Shown here one piece after another: positions 8,445 through 18,018 of a stretch of 64,000 bases of DNA. Below the pieces are notes generated by a model. The model worked only from the letters and a program-made list of their open reading frames with translations, was not told where the DNA came from and made no database searches. The stretch lies in the NCBI RefSeq assembly GCF_004217615.1, contig NZ_SHLD01000001.1, positions 1,674,001 to 1,738,000 of the forward strand. The letters run 5' to 3'. The stretch's first letter is position 1, and every line of letters begins with the position of its first letter. The position numbers and the translations under genes were made by a program. The stretch is from Micromonospora kangleipakensis. Lineage in GTDB: Bacteria; Actinomycetota; Actinomycetes; Mycobacteriales; Micromonosporaceae.

Positions 8445-8948
8445 TTGCCGGACATCGACGGGTTCGACGAGTTCTATCGCGGCAGTCGACAACGGCTGCT
8501 CGGCTTCGTCTACGTGCTCACCGGGAATCTCGCCGAGGCGCAGGACGCCGTCCAGGAGGCGTACATCCGCGCCTGGCAGCGCTGGTCGACGGTGAGCGGG
8601 TACGACGACCCGGAGGCGTGGGTGCGGGTGGTGGCCAGCCGCATCGCGGTGAGCCGGTGGCGCAGCCTGCGCAGCCGGGCCCGGGCGTACCTGCGGCACG
8701 GGGTCGAGGAGAGCGTCCCGGCGCCGAGCACCGAGACGGTGGAGGTGGTGGCCGCGCTGCGCCAGCTGCCCGAGGCCCAGCGCACCGCCATCGCGCTGCA
8801 CTACCTGCTCGGCATGCCGGTGGTCGAGGTGGCTCGGGAGACCGAAGCGCCGGTGGGCACCGTCAAGGCCCGACTCTCCCGGGGGCGTGCCGCACTCGCC
8901 GGGCTGCTCGCGGTCGTGGATCTGGAGGAGGAGGCCGCAGATGCGTGA
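8445..8948 (+). CDS. ECF RNA polymerase sigma factor, SigE/SACE_1710-like (167 aa)
   Basis: Region 2 is seen in FDEFYRGSRQRLLGFVYVLTGN followed by EAQDAVQEAYIRAWQRW. Region 4 is seen in LPEAQRTAIALHYLLGMPVVEVARE and GTVKARLSRGRAAL, a helix-turn-helix for -35 recognition. There is no C-terminal extension. Start choice: a strong GGGGAGGTGG (8431-8440) lies just before a TTG at 8445, which I prefer; the GTG at 8415 would place that Shine-Dalgarno inside the gene. The TGA overlaps the next gene's ATG by 8 nt (ATGCGTGA), so sigma factor and membrane partner are coupled, as expected for an ECF sigma with its regulator. Confidence 0.9.
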   Translation: MPDIDGFDEFYRGSRQRLLGFVYVLTGNLAEAQDAVQEAYIRAWQRWSTVSGYDDPEAWVRVVASRIAVSRWRSLRSRARAYLRHGVEESVPAPSTETVEVVAALRQLPEAQRTAIALHYLLGMPVVEVARETEAPVGTVKARLSRGRAALAGLLAVVDLEEEAADA

Positions 8949-9819
8949 CGACGTGACGTTTGTCGAACTGGTGCATCGGGACCTGCGTGAGGTCCGCTGG
9001 CCCGAGCCGGCCGAGATCCGGGCGCGGGCCCGGGGCCGCAGCCGACGTACGGCGGTGACGGCAGCCGCGGCGGTGCTGGTGCTCGCCTCGGTCTCCACCG
9101 TCGCCGTCGGCCGGGCCGTGGCGCCCGCGCCACCGCCGGCCGCCACCGCCGGGGAACACGCCGAGATCCCGGTGGAGGCGATGCTGGCACCGGCCGACGT
9201 ACCGGCGAAGAGCGACGAGCGACTCGGCGACACGGGCCTCGGTGAGCGGGTCCGGGTCGACGACGTCCTCCGGACCTGCGGGCAGGAGCGGGGGCTGCTG
9301 GAGGACCAGGCGGTGTCGCGTTACTCCCGGTCGCAGACCCTGATCGGGACCGCCACGGTGGACGGCTTCGCCCCGTACCGGAGGCCGGTCGTCAGCCAGG
9401 ACGTCTACCGGTTGGAGGCCGGGGCGGCGGGCCGGGTCTTCGCCGACCTCGACCGGCTGGTGGCGGGCTGCACGGCCTGGCAGGAGGTGAGCCCGGTGCA
9501 GGCGGAGCAGGGGACCGTCACCACCACGGTCGTGCACGGGTGGACGGTGGCGGCGAGCGACTTCGCCGGCGACCAGGCGATCCTGCTCCGGCACACCGTC
9601 TCCGTGCCGCCGGACGGGACGACGGGCAAACCGGTCGGTCTCCCGCCCTGGCCCGAGTACACGCTGGTCGTCCGGGTCGGAGACCTGGTCACGGTCCTGG
9701 TGCCGGGCGAGCCTCTGCGTCTCGGCGTGCCGGGGAACACGGTGATCGAGGCACAACTGCTCGACGTCGCACGAGCCGCGGGCCGCCGGATGTGCGCCGC
9801 CGCCAACCCCGGCTGCTGA
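8941..9819 (+). CDS. Membrane-anchored partner of ECF sigma factor (292 aa)
   Basis: A short cytoplasmic N-terminus (residues 1-37, FVELVHRDLREVRWPEPAEIRARARGR) precedes a single membrane helix (about 38-60) and a 230-residue extracytoplasmic domain with cysteines in RTCGQERG, AGCTAW and RRMCAAANPGC. No zinc-binding HxxxCxxC anti-sigma motif is present, so it is not a classical ZAS-type anti-sigma, but the 8-nt overlap with the sigma gene and the topology suggest it senses an external signal and controls that sigma factor. Transcription ends at a strong hairpin just downstream. Confidence 0.72.
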   Translation: MRDDVTFVELVHRDLREVRWPEPAEIRARARGRSRRTAVTAAAAVLVLASVSTVAVGRAVAPAPPPAATAGEHAEIPVEAMLAPADVPAKSDERLGDTGLGERVRVDDVLRTCGQERGLLEDQAVSRYSRSQTLIGTATVDGFAPYRRPVVSQDVYRLEAGAAGRVFADLDRLVAGCTAWQEVSPVQAEQGTVTTTVVHGWTVAASDFAGDQAILLRHTVSVPPDGTTGKPVGLPPWPEYTLVVRVGDLVTVLVPGEPLRLGVPGNTVIEAQLLDVARAAGRRMCAAANPGC

Positions 9820-9822
9820 CGC

Positions 9823-9860
9823 GCCGAGGCCCCCCGCCGGGTACGGCGGGGGGCCTCGGC
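9823..9860. terminator. Bidirectional terminator hairpin
   Basis: Perfect 16-bp inverted repeat (9823-9838 pairs with 9845-9860) around a 6-nt loop, GC-rich with no T-run. It sits exactly between the convergent sigma-partner and carboxylase genes, so it can end both transcripts. Confidence 0.85.
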
Positions 9861-9868
9861 GGCGACCG

Positions 9869-11452
9869 CTACAGCGGGATGTTGCCGTGCTTCTTCGGGG
9901 GCAGGGTCTCCCGCTTGGTACGCAGCACCCGCAGCGCCCGGACGATCTGGGTACGCGTCTCGTGCGGCGGGATCACCGAGTCGACGTACCCGCGCTCGGC
10001 CGCGATGTACGGGTTGGCCAGCGTGTCCTCGTACTCGGCGATCTTCTCGGCCCGGACGGCGGCCGGGTCGTCGGCGTTCGCCAGGTCCGAGCGGTAGAGG
10101 ATGTTCACCGCGCCCTGCGCGCCCATCACCGCGATCTGCGCGGTCGGCCAGGCGAAGTTCAGGTCCGCGCCGAGGTGCTTCGAGCCCATCACGTCGTACG
10201 CGCCGCCGTAGGCCTTGCGGGTGATGACGGTGACCTTCGGGACGGTCGCCTCGGCGTACGCGTAGATGAGCTTCGCGCCGCGGCGGATGATGCCGTCCCA
10301 CTCCTGCCCGGTGCCGGGGAGGAAGCCGGGGACGTCCACGAAGGTCAGCACCGGGATGTTGAAGGCGTCGCAGGTGCGCACGAAGCGGGCCGCCTTCTCC
10401 GACGCGGCGATGTCCAGGGTGCCGGCGAAGTGCATCGGCTGGTTGGCGACCACGCCGACCGGGCGTCCCTCGACCCGGCCGAAGCCGACCACCAGGTTCT
10501 GCGCGTAGAGCGGCTGGACCTCCAGGAACTCGCCGTCGTCCAGGACGTGCTCGATGACCTGGTGGATGTCGTACGGCTGGTTGGCCGAGTCCGGGATCAG
10601 CGTGTCCAGCTCGCGGTCGGAGTCGGTGATGTCGAGGTCGGCCGGGGCCTCGTAGACCACCGGCTCGTCCAGGTTGTTCGACGGCAGGTACGACAGCAGC
10701 GCCTTGACGTACTCGATCGCGTCCTCCTCGTCGCTGCCGAGGTAGTGCGCGTTGCCGCTGCGCGAGTTGTGCGTGCGCGCGCCGCCCAGCTCCTCCATCC
10801 CGACGTCCTCGCCGGTGACGGTCTTGATCACGTCGGGGCCGGTGATGAACATGTGCGAGGTCTGGTCGACCATCACGGTGAAGTCGGTGACCGCCGGGGA
10901 GTAGACCGCGCCGCCCGCGCACGGGCCCATGATCAGCGAGATCTGCGGGATGACGCCGCTGGCCCGGACGTTGCGGAAGAAGATCTCGCCGTAGAGGCCC
11001 AGCGAGGCCACGCCCTCCTGGATCCGCGCGCCGCCGGAGTCGTTGATGCCGACGACCGGGCAGCCGATCTTCATGGCCAGGTCCATCACCTTGACGATCT
11101 TCTCGCCGAAGACCTCGCCGAGGGAGCCGCCGAAGACGGTGAAGTCCTGCGCGAAGACGCAGACCTGCCGGCCGTCCACGGTGCCGTAGCCGGTCACCAC
11201 GCCGTCGCCGTACGGGCGGGTCTTCTCCAGCCCGAAGTTGGTCGACCGGTGCCGGGCCAGCTCGTCCAGCTCGACGAAGGAGCCCTCGTCGAGCAGCATC
11301 TCGATGCGCTCCCGCGCGGTCTTCTTGCCCCTCGCGTGCTGCTTCTCGACCGCGCGCGCCGACCCGGCGTGCACCGCCTCGTCGACCCGACGGTCCAGGT
11401 CCGCCAGCTTGCCCGCAGTGCTGTGGATGTTGATCCCGGTCTCGGTAGTCAC
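9869..11452 (-). CDS. pccB: Acyl-CoA (propionyl-CoA) carboxylase beta subunit, carboxyltransferase (527 aa)
   Basis: Transfers carboxyl from biotin to an acyl-CoA, making methylmalonyl-CoA when the substrate is propionyl-CoA. Both crotonase-like halves are present. Visible motifs: [14 protein letters not shown] (135-148), first oxyanion hole [12 protein letters not shown] (176-187), [13 protein letters not shown] (372-383), second oxyanion hole [13 protein letters not shown] (413-425). Asp420 in the last motif corresponds to the residue reported to favour propionyl-CoA over acetyl-CoA in Streptomyces PccB; acetyl-specific enzymes carry Ile there. The GTG at 11452 follows TATATT by 6 nt, a leaderless-type start. 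It is divergent from birA, whose product biotinylates the partner subunit; no biotin-carboxylase gene is in the window. Confidence 0.95.
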   Translation of the reverse strand: MTTETGINIHSTAGKLADLDRRVDEAVHAGSARAVEKQHARGKKTARERIEMLLDEGSFVELDELARHRSTNFGLEKTRPYGDGVVTGYGTVDGRQVCVFAQDFTVFGGSLGEVFGEKIVKVMDLAMKIGCPVVGINDSGGARIQEGVASLGLYGEIFFRNVRASGVIPQISLIMGPCAGGAVYSPAVTDFTVMVDQTSHMFITGPDVIKTVTGEDVGMEELGGARTHNSRSGNAHYLGSDEEDAIEYVKALLSYLPSNNLDEPVVYEAPADLDITDSDRELDTLIPDSANQPYDIHQVIEHVLDDGEFLEVQPLYAQNLVVGFGRVEGRPVGVVANQPMHFAGTLDIAASEKAARFVRTCDAFNIPVLTFVDVPGFLPGTGQEWDGIIRRGAKLIYAYAEATVPKVTVITRKAYGGAYDVMGSKHLGADLNFAWPTAQIAVMGAQGAVNILYRSDLANADDPAAVRAEKIAEYEDTLANPYIAAERGYVDSVIPPHETRTQIVRALRVLRTKRETLPPKKHGNIPL

Positions 11453-11560
11453 CCAGGGAATATAACGATGGTTCAGGCGGGCGCCGCTGTGCAGTGCGCC
11501 TCACCGGGCTCCGGGCGGCATCCGGCCGACGCCGGGAGGCCGGGGCCGTAGGCTGGCGGG
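11453..11560. promoter_or_regulatory. Divergent accD-birA promoter region
   Basis: 108 bp between two divergent genes, each with its own -10-like hexamer close to the start codon: TATATT (minus strand, 11459-11464, 6 nt from the carboxylase GTG) and TAGGCT (11549-11554, 6 nt from the birA ATG). No clear inverted-repeat operator was seen. Co-location suggests carboxylase and its biotinylation are regulated together; that is inference. Confidence 0.6.
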
Positions 11561-12436
11561 ATGCCCGGCTCGCCGTACACCGATCTGGACCGCCCGCCGC
11601 TGTCGGCGGCCCGGCTGCGGCGCGCGCTGCTCGCCCCGCACGGCCCGTGGCGCCGGCTGGAGCTGCGCGCGGAGACCGGCTCCACCAACGCCGACGTGGT
11701 GGCGGCCGCGCGGGCCGGCGAGCCGGAGGGCCTGGTCGTGGTCGCCGAGCGGCAGACCGCCGGCCGGGGCCGGCGCGGCCGGATCTGGCAGTCGCCGCCG
11801 CGGGCCGGCATCGCGACGAGCGTCCTGCTCCGGCCCGGCGAGGCCGTCCCGGAGCGCGGCTGGTCGCCCGTCCCACCCGTCGGGTACGGCTGGCTGCCGC
11901 TGCTCGCCGGGGTGGCGCTGGTCGAGGCGGTGGCCCGGCTGGCCGAGCTGGAGGCGGGCCTGAAGTGGCCCAACGACCTGCTGATCGACGGCGCGAAATG
12001 CGCCGGGGTGCTCGCCGAGGCGGTGCCCGGCGCGTCCCCGGGCCAGCCGCCGGCCATCGTGGTCGGCATCGGCCTGAACGTCACGCTCCGCGCCGACGAG
12101 CTGCCGGAGAACCCGACCGGCCTGCCGGCCACCTCGCTGCAGCTCGCCGGTGCGGCGGCGACCGACCGGGATCCGCTGCTGCGCGCCCTGCTCCGCTCGC
12201 TCGCCGACTGGTACGACCGCTGGCGCGACGCCGGGGGCGACGCGGTGGCCAGCGGGCTGCGCGACGCCTACCTGGCCGGCTGCGCCACGGTCGGCCGCCA
12301 GGTCCGGGTGCTGCTGCCGGACGGTCGCGAGGTGAGAGGGACTGCCACCGGCGTGGACCCGGACGGCCAGCTGCTGGTCGACGGACCTGAGGGACAGTTG
12401 CGCCTCGCCGCCGGTGACGTGCTGCACGTGCGCTGA
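11561..12436 (+). CDS. birA: Biotin--[acetyl-CoA-carboxylase] ligase (291 aa)
   Basis: Activates biotin to biotinyl-AMP and attaches it to the carrier lysine of carboxylases. Visible motifs: GSTNADVVAAARAG (substrate lobe), the ATP/biotin loop TAGRGRRGRIWQSP, LKWPNDLLIDGAKCAGVLAE with the conserved lysines, and a small C-terminal SH3-like domain (RQVRVLLPDGREVRGTATG). There is no N-terminal helix-turn-helix, so this is a monofunctional (class I) ligase and not a repressor. TAGGCT lies 6 nt before the ATG, suggesting a leaderless mRNA. Divergent from the carboxylase beta gene. Confidence 0.95.
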   Translation: MPGSPYTDLDRPPLSAARLRRALLAPHGPWRRLELRAETGSTNADVVAAARAGEPEGLVVVAERQTAGRGRRGRIWQSPPRAGIATSVLLRPGEAVPERGWSPVPPVGYGWLPLLAGVALVEAVARLAELEAGLKWPNDLLIDGAKCAGVLAEAVPGASPGQPPAIVVGIGLNVTLRADELPENPTGLPATSLQLAGAAATDRDPLLRALLRSLADWYDRWRDAGGDAVASGLRDAYLAGCATVGRQVRVLLPDGREVRGTATGVDPDGQLLVDGPEGQLRLAAGDVLHVR

Positions 12437-12519
12437 CCCGCTTTACCGCCGCGCGGCTGATCCCTGGGCGAGCGTCGACCCGTTACGGTCAGCGCGTCCT
12501 GTTCTGCGAGGAGGTTTCC

Positions 12520-13092
12520 GTGGCGTTCCCCGAAGACGTGCTCACCGAGGATGAGCACGTCGTGCTCCACCTGCACCCGCACTGGAAGGCGTTGCTCCGG
12601 CCGATCCTGGTGCTGGTGCTCGCCGTCGTGGCGGTGGTGGCGGGTTGGCTCCTGCTGCCCGACGGCGACGGCGGCACGATCGCGCTCTACGCGATCGCCG
12701 CGCTCGGCCTGGCGTTGGTGTGCTGGCTTGGTCTCTGGCCGTTCCTGGTCTGGCGCACCACGCACTATCTCTTCACCGACGAGCGGGTGCTGCTCCAGGA
12801 GGGCGTCTTCTCCCGGAACCGGCGGGACCTCCCGCTGACCCGGATCAACGACCACTCGATGCACCAGCGCTTCCTGGAGCGACTGCTCGGCTGCGGCACC
12901 CTGACCATCGAGTCGGCCGGCGAACGCGGCCAGTCGGTGCTCAACGACGTGCCCCACGTCGACAAGGTGCAGACCAAGCTCTACGAGCTGGTCGAGGCGC
13001 ACCACGACAAGCACTCCCTGGGCGACGGCGAGATGCGCGAGATCCTCGCCGACATGCGCGACGGCAAGCCCCTCCGCGACCCCAGCGCCTGA
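12520..13092 (+). CDS. PH-domain (bPH2/DUF304-type) membrane protein (190 aa)
   Basis: The GTG at 12520 is preceded by GAGGAGG. Residues 27-46 and 53-75 are membrane helices. They are followed by WRTTHYLFTDERVLLQEGVFSRNRRDLPLTRINDHSM, the strand pattern of bacterial PH domains (YxxTDxRv...G...R....lPl.rI.dv), and by LLGCGTLTIESAGERG. An acidic/basic helical tail (VDKVQTKLYELVEAHHDKH) ends the protein. Members are common in actinobacteria with no assigned enzymatic role. It follows birA by 83 bp on the same strand. Its 3' end faces gtrA across a palindromic repeat. Confidence 0.85.
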   Translation: MAFPEDVLTEDEHVVLHLHPHWKALLRPILVLVLAVVAVVAGWLLLPDGDGGTIALYAIAALGLALVCWLGLWPFLVWRTTHYLFTDERVLLQEGVFSRNRRDLPLTRINDHSMHQRFLERLLGCGTLTIESAGERGQSVLNDVPHVDKVQTKLYELVEAHHDKHSLGDGEMREILADMRDGKPLRDPSA

Positions 13093-13111
13093 CCCCCGCC
13101 CGTGCGCTCGT

Positions 13112-13167
13112 TGATCAAGAGGTTTGCGTCAGATCGGGAACCCGGGGTGACGCAAACTTCTTGATCA
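13112..13167. repeat. Intergenic palindrome, family A copy 1 (TTGATCAAGAGGTTTGCGTC)
   Basis: 20-nt arms (13112-13131 and 13148-13167) match with one mismatch around a 16-nt loop. The right arm provides the TGA stop of the convergent gtrA gene (13165-13167). A second copy with the same arm sequence lies at 36003-36056. Position between two convergent genes suggests it acts as a terminator, a REP-like element, or both. Confidence 0.85.
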
Positions 13168-13896
13168 GCTCCGCCGGGAGTGGCGGGTGCCGGCGTGGAG
13201 TTCCGCGGCGAGCTCGGCGTCCAGGTCGCTGTCGAGGGCGCGGCCGAGGGCGGCCTCGGCCGGGGCGGGGCGGCCCTGGGCCGGGGTGCCGTACTCCGCG
13301 GTGACGCGGCGGCCGGCCGTCCGGTCGCGGCGCTCGCCGGGCGCGGGCTCGGACTCCTCCAGCTCGCTGACCGACTCGGCCAGCTCGGCGACCGGGTCCA
13401 TCTCCGCCATGGTGTCCCACTCGTCACGCGGGATGCTGTGCCAGGTCTTCTCCGCGTGCTTCGGCACGGGCTGGAAGACGAACGTCCGGTAGGACCAGAA
13501 ACGGAACGTGGTGGCCAGCAGCACGCCACCGGTCTTCGCCACGTTCAACGCCAGCAGGCTGGTCACGCCGAGGCCGTACTTCGCCGCGGCGAGGACGCCG
13601 AGTTCGATGATCAGGCCGGTCGCGTTGAACAGGAAGAACAGGACATATTCCCGCCGTAGCGCCGATTTCGGGCGATCCCGGTACGTCCAGTGCCGATTCA
13701 TCAGATACGACGTGATGGTGGCCACGATGGTCGCGATCACCGTCGCCTTGAGCTGCCCGTCGCGGAAAACGGTCAGTGCCAGCGCATTGAACACCGCGTA
13801 ATTGATGACGGTGTTGATGCCGCCGACGATGCCGAATTTGAGCGCCTCGTGGATGAACTTCTGCCAGCGCTCGGGCAGCAGACGGACCAGACGCAT
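13165..13896 (-). CDS. GtrA family membrane protein with long acidic tail (243 aa)
   Basis: GtrA-type proteins have four membrane helices and are implicated in moving lipid-linked sugars or glycan units. Seen: KFGIVGGINTVINYAVFNAL (helix 1), ATIVATITSYLMNRHWTYRD (the conserved NRxWTF motif), REYVLFFLFNATGLIIELGV, and TFRFWSYRTFVFQP (the conserved FRFxxYRxWVF end). A 95-residue acidic, non-conserved tail follows. I prefer the ATG at 13896, which lies 7 nt after TAAGGT, over the GTG at 13905 that overlaps the hexamer. Tandem with a second GtrA gene 63 bp away on the same strand. Its stop lies in the palindrome. Confidence 0.88.
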   Translation of the reverse strand: MRLVRLLPERWQKFIHEALKFGIVGGINTVINYAVFNALALTVFRDGQLKATVIATIVATITSYLMNRHWTYRDRPKSALRREYVLFFLFNATGLIIELGVLAAAKYGLGVTSLLALNVAKTGGVLLATTFRFWSYRTFVFQPVPKHAEKTWHSIPRDEWDTMAEMDPVAELAESVSELEESEPAPGERRDRTAGRRVTAEYGTPAQGRPAPAEAALGRALDSDLDAELAAELHAGTRHSRRS

Positions 13897-13959
13897 GCGG
13901 AACACCTTAGGGCAGTGGCCAGGGCCGGCTCGGCCCGGCCGGACGGGGTGGGCGGTAGG

Positions 13960-14508
13960 TCACGCCCCGGAGTCTCGGTCGTGGCTCGGTTCCGGAACGG
14001 GGGGAGTTCCCGCTTCGACGAAAACGAACCGCCGGTACGACCAGAATCGGAACAGCGTCCCGAGGCCGGTGCCGACGATGAAGCTGGCGATGTTGTCGGC
14101 CAGCGGGGTCTGGAACACCCCAGGCCAGACGCTGCCCAGCCCGTAGCGGCTGATCGCGAGGCAGCCGACGGCGATGCCCAGGCCGACTCCGTTGAAGAAG
14201 AAGAACAGCGCGTACTCCCGGGCGGGGTTGGAGCGCTGGCGGTGCCGCCAGGTCCAGAACCGGTTGCCCAGGAACGCCATGGACGCGGCGATCACCGTGG
14301 AGATGGTCTTCGCGGCGACCGGCGGCATGTGGCGCACGCTGGCCAGGTAGTTGAAGAGCGCGAAGTCCACCAGGAACGCGAGCCCGCCCACCGTGGCGAA
14401 CTTGCTCAACTCGCGGACGAGGTGACCGAAACGGTCGAGGAGAGAAGCGATCAGACCCGGCCGGGTCTGCGGAGCGCCCGGTTGGTCCCCGGTCATCGTC
14501 GCGGCCAC
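13960..14508 (-). CDS. GtrA family membrane protein (182 aa)
   Basis: Second of two tandem GtrA proteins. Visible: KFATVGGLAFLVDFALFNYL, TVIAASMAFLGNRFWTWRHR, REYALFFFFNGVGLGIAVG and LFRFWSYRRFVFVEAG, giving four helices and the same NRxWTW and FRFWSYR motifs as its neighbour but without the long tail. The two share motif spacing, suggesting an old duplication. The GTG at 14508 is preceded by TAGGCT with 6 nt spacing, so both tandem genes may have their own leaderless promoters. No glycosyltransferase lies beside them to indicate which sugar is involved. Confidence 0.9.
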   Translation of the reverse strand: MAATMTGDQPGAPQTRPGLIASLLDRFGHLVRELSKFATVGGLAFLVDFALFNYLASVRHMPPVAAKTISTVIAASMAFLGNRFWTWRHRQRSNPAREYALFFFFNGVGLGIAVGCLAISRYGLGSVWPGVFQTPLADNIASFIVGTGLGTLFRFWSYRRFVFVEAGTPPVPEPSHDRDSGA

Positions 14509-14520
14509 CCGCCGAGCCTA

Positions 14521-15031
14521 CCGGGTGCCGGCACCCGGGGCGGGTAGCAACCACGGGCCGGACGCACCCGCGTCCCGCGGGGCGCCGCCCGGCCCCTCCG
14601 ACGGACACCGACCGCCGTCCGACCGGTGACGGTGGGCGACCGACCGGCGGCGGGCGGCTCGCGACCGTTCGATGTCCGGTGAGCAGAGCGTAACCGGCCG
14701 TGGCGGAATTGCGGATCGGATCGCCGAATCGGCGCCCTCGGCACCGGCGGGCGCTTCCGCTCATCGTGCACCTGCGACCGGACCTCGCGACCGGCCCCCG
14801 CCGGAGGTTGGGCGCAGGATTTGCGTGAAACTGCGCGCGAAAGCGGGTATCAGATCGCGATGCCGCAGCGTGGCCGTACCTTGTGCAGTTCTTCACAACC
14901 AGTCCCACTGACTCGCGAGGCAGCCCGGTTTACGCTGAGCCCAATCCCAGGTTTCCACGAAGGCGACGACTCGCTCGCCAGAACTCGTGCATCCCATACA
15001 TCGGTCAGCGTCGACCACAAGGAGATGTGAC
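14521..15031. other. Non-coding leader region upstream of pckG
   Basis: 511 bp with no convincing gene. The half nearest gtrA is very GC-rich. The half nearest pckG is less so and contains a -10-like TACGCT at 14931-14936 and a Shine-Dalgarno AAGGAG at 15019-15024, 7 nt before the pckG ATG. If that hexamer is used, pckG has a leader of about 95 nt, long for this window and room for regulation. Confidence 0.5.
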
Positions 15032-16876
15032 ATGGTTGCTCCGGCTACTGTTCGGGGTATCGATCAGGCCCCGACGTCCCACCCCAAACTGCTCGCCTGG
15101 GTCCGAGAGGTCGCGGAACTGACCACCCCCGACCGGGTGGTCTGGGTGGACGGGTCCGATGAGGAGTGGCGCCGCCTCACCGACGAGCTTGTCGAGAACG
15201 GCACCCTGATCCGGCTGAATCCCGAGAAGAAGCCCAACTCGTTCTACGCCCGGACGGACCCGACGGACGTCGCCCGGGTCGAGGAGCGCACCTTCATCTG
15301 CTCCGTCGACGAGGCGGACGCCGGCCCCACCAACAACTGGATGGCGCCGGCCGAGATGAAGCGGACGATGACGGAGCTGTACCGCGGCAGCATGCGTGGA
15401 CGCACCATGTACGTCATCCCGTTCGTCATGGGCCCGGTCGAGGCCGAGAGCCCGATGTTCGGCGTCGAGATCACCGACAGCCCGTACGTGGTCGCCTCGA
15501 TGCGCATCATGACCCGGATGGGCGCGAAGGTGCTCGACGCGATGGGCGACGACGCCGACTTCGTGCACGCCCTGCACTCCATCGGCGCCCCGCTCGCCCC
15601 CGGCCAGCAGGACGTGGCCTGGCCGTGCAACGAGACGAAGTACATCTCGCACTTCCCGGAGACCCGGGAGATCTGGTCGTTCGGCTCCGGCTACGGCGGC
15701 AACTCGCTGCTCGGCAAGAAGTGCTACTCGCTGCGCATCGCCAGCGTGATGGGTCGGGACGAGGGCTGGCTCGCCGAGCACATGCTGATCCTCAAGATCA
15801 CCTCGCCGGAGGGCAAGGTCTACCACATCGCCGGCGCGTTCCCGTCGGCCTGCGGCAAGACCAACCTCGCCATGGTGGAGCCGACCATCCCGGGCTGGAA
15901 GGTCGAGACCATCGGCGACGACATCGCCTGGATGCGGTTCGGCCCCGACGGCCGCCTCTACGCGGTCAACCCGGAGTACGGGCTCTTCGGCGTCGCGCCC
16001 GGCACCGACTGGAAGACCAACGCGAACGCGATGCGGACGCTGGAGCGGGGCAACTCCGTCTTCACCAACGTCGCCCTCACCGACGACGGCGATGTCTGGT
16101 GGGAGGGCCTGGGCGAGCCCCCGGCGCACCTGATCGACTGGAAGGGCAACGACTGGACGCCGGAGAGCGACAGCCTCTCCTCCCACGCGAACAGCCGGTT
16201 CTGCACCCCGATCACCCAGTGCCCGATCCTCGCCGACGACTACTACGACCCGAACGGCGTGCCGATCGACGCGATCCTCTTCGGTGGTCGCCGCCGGGAC
16301 ACCATCCCGCTGGTCACCGAGGCCCGCGACTGGGTGCACGGCGTCTACATGGGCGCGACGCTCTCCTCGGAGACCACCGCCGCGGCCTCCGGCGCGGTCG
16401 GCGTGGTCCGCCGCGACCCGATGGCCATGCTGCCGTTCATCGGGTACCACGCCGGTGACTACTTCCGGCACTGGATCGAGATGGGCAAGGGCGCCGACGG
16501 CGACGCGGCCAAGCTGCCCAAGATCTACTACGTGAACTGGTTCCGCAAGGACCCCGAGGGCAGCTTCCTCTGGCCGGGCTTCGGCGAGAACTCCCGCGTG
16601 CTCAAGTGGGTCGTCGAGCGGATCGAGGGCACCGCTGCCGCGGTGGAAACCCCGATCGGCATGGTCCCGGCCCAGGACGCCCTGGACGTCGAGGGTCTGG
16701 ACATGACCCCGGAGGACGTCCGGATCGCCCTCAAGGTCGACCCGGAGGAGTGGCGCAAGGAGCTGCCGCTGGTCACCGAGTGGTTCGAGAAGTTCGGGGA
16801 CAAGCTGCCCGGCGTCCTCTGGGCCGAGCTGGACGCGCTGCGCGCCCGGCTCGACGCGGAGCAGCCGCAGAGGTAG
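15032..16876 (+). CDS. pckG: Phosphoenolpyruvate carboxykinase, GTP-dependent (614 aa)
   Basis: Converts oxaloacetate and GTP to PEP and CO2, the committing step of gluconeogenesis from TCA-cycle acids. Full length for the GTP class. Visible: [14 protein letters not shown], the substrate loop [14 protein letters not shown], the P-loop [15 protein letters not shown], the metal-binding [30 protein letters not shown] and ANSRFCTP (the mobile R-loop and GTP-binding cysteine region). The ATG at 15032 has AAGGAG at proper spacing, and a likely 5' leader lies upstream. With PEP carboxylase (43706-46492) in the same window both directions of the PEP-oxaloacetate exchange are represented. No operon partner. 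Confidence 0.97.
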   Translation: MVAPATVRGIDQAPTSHPKLLAWVREVAELTTPDRVVWVDGSDEEWRRLTDELVENGTLIRLNPEKKPNSFYARTDPTDVARVEERTFICSVDEADAGPTNNWMAPAEMKRTMTELYRGSMRGRTMYVIPFVMGPVEAESPMFGVEITDSPYVVASMRIMTRMGAKVLDAMGDDADFVHALHSIGAPLAPGQQDVAWPCNETKYISHFPETREIWSFGSGYGGNSLLGKKCYSLRIASVMGRDEGWLAEHMLILKITSPEGKVYHIAGAFPSACGKTNLAMVEPTIPGWKVETIGDDIAWMRFGPDGRLYAVNPEYGLFGVAPGTDWKTNANAMRTLERGNSVFTNVALTDDGDVWWEGLGEPPAHLIDWKGNDWTPESDSLSSHANSRFCTPITQCPILADDYYDPNGVPIDAILFGGRRRDTIPLVTEARDWVHGVYMGATLSSETTAAASGAVGVVRRDPMAMLPFIGYHAGDYFRHWIEMGKGADGDAAKLPKIYYVNWFRKDPEGSFLWPGFGENSRVLKWVVERIEGTAAAVETPIGMVPAQDALDVEGLDMTPEDVRIALKVDPEEWRKELPLVTEWFEKFGDKLPGVLWAELDALRARLDAEQPQR

Positions 16877-16913
16877 GTGTGACGGTTGCCCGTACCGGGC
16901 AACATCGGATCCC

Positions 16914-17777
16914 ATGAGGACGGCCGCCGAGACCACCGAGGTCCGGCGGCCGTCCGCCGTCCGGGCGCTGACCACCCTGCTCGCCGTCACGGCGGCGGCG
17001 ACCGTCGTGGTCGAGCTGCTCAATTACTGGTACGCCCCGGAGCAGGAGTTCGGCCTGGCCGTCCGCACCGGCTGGGCGATGCTCCGCTCGCTCGGCTTCC
17101 TGGTGCTCATCGGGCACGTCAACCGCGGTCGTACCGTGGCCCGACCGTTCGGGCTGATCCTCGCGGTCACCACCGTCTTCGCGGTGGGGCGGCTGGTCGT
17201 ACCCCGGGAAGGGGTGCCGGCGCTGCCCGGCCTGCTGGGGTTCGGGCTGCTCACCGCGCTCTGCGTGGCCGTGGTCGTGCTGCTCTACCGCTCCGACGCG
17301 GTCGGCGCGCACCTGGTCCGGCACCGGAAGTCCCTGGTCGTCGAGGGCGGGACGATCTCCTGGCGGGAGGTCGCGCCGAAGCGCCCGCCGGTGACCGGGT
17401 GGCTACTCACCAGCCGGGTCGCCGCGTTCACCTACAGCCCGCTGATGCTGGTCCCGGCGCTGGTCGCCGGCGGATCCATCCTGGACGGGCGACTCAGCGC
17501 CGTGCCGGCCGTGCTCCTCTGGTTCGCCGCCGGCATCGCCGTCAGCTACCTGGTCCTCCTCTGCACCGCCTTCCTGATGCGCGGCCGGGCCTGGGCCCGC
17601 CGGTTCCTGGTCGCGATCACGCTGGGCGTGCTCGCCGTCGACCTGCCGCTCTGCTGGTGGCTGCTCGGCGTCGACGGCCTGATCCGGGACGGCGGCCCCC
17701 TGGTCGCCGCCGCCCTCCTGGCCCTCTACGGCCTCCGCCGCGCCACCCGCGCCGGCGAGGCCCCCCGCCCCGCCTGA
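16914..17777 (+). CDS. Polytopic membrane protein of unknown function (287 aa)
   Basis: ATG at 16914, 37 bp after pckG, with CAACAT 8 nt upstream as a weak leaderless-type hexamer and no clear Shine-Dalgarno. The protein has about seven hydrophobic segments: around residues 18-38, 55-70, 80-95, 103-123, then 160-185, 192-220 and 225-270. A short soluble loop in the middle contains GAHLVRHRKSLVVEGGTISWREVAPKRPPVTGW. No transporter or enzyme signature was recognised. Confidence 0.75.
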   Translation: MRTAAETTEVRRPSAVRALTTLLAVTAAATVVVELLNYWYAPEQEFGLAVRTGWAMLRSLGFLVLIGHVNRGRTVARPFGLILAVTTVFAVGRLVVPREGVPALPGLLGFGLLTALCVAVVVLLYRSDAVGAHLVRHRKSLVVEGGTISWREVAPKRPPVTGWLLTSRVAAFTYSPLMLVPALVAGGSILDGRLSAVPAVLLWFAAGIAVSYLVLLCTAFLMRGRAWARRFLVAITLGVLAVDLPLCWWLLGVDGLIRDGGPLVAAALLALYGLRRATRAGEAPRPA

Positions 17778-18018
17778 CCCCCGGCCCCCTTCCAAGATCC
17801 AGACGGCTGCGGGGAAGTTGCTGCCCGCTGTTGTTGCCGGTCACTGCGGGACGTCCCGGTCGCGCGACGGGAGCCAGGGCAGGCGGGGGTGTGCCGGTGA
17901 GGCATCGGGGTTCGTGAGCGCGGGCGGGGCAGGATGGGCCGAGAGGTCCGGTTGATCGGGGTGAGACGACCGGTCCGGTCCGCCGAGCCACCGGCGGCGA
18001 CCGGGAGGGAGGGCGGCC

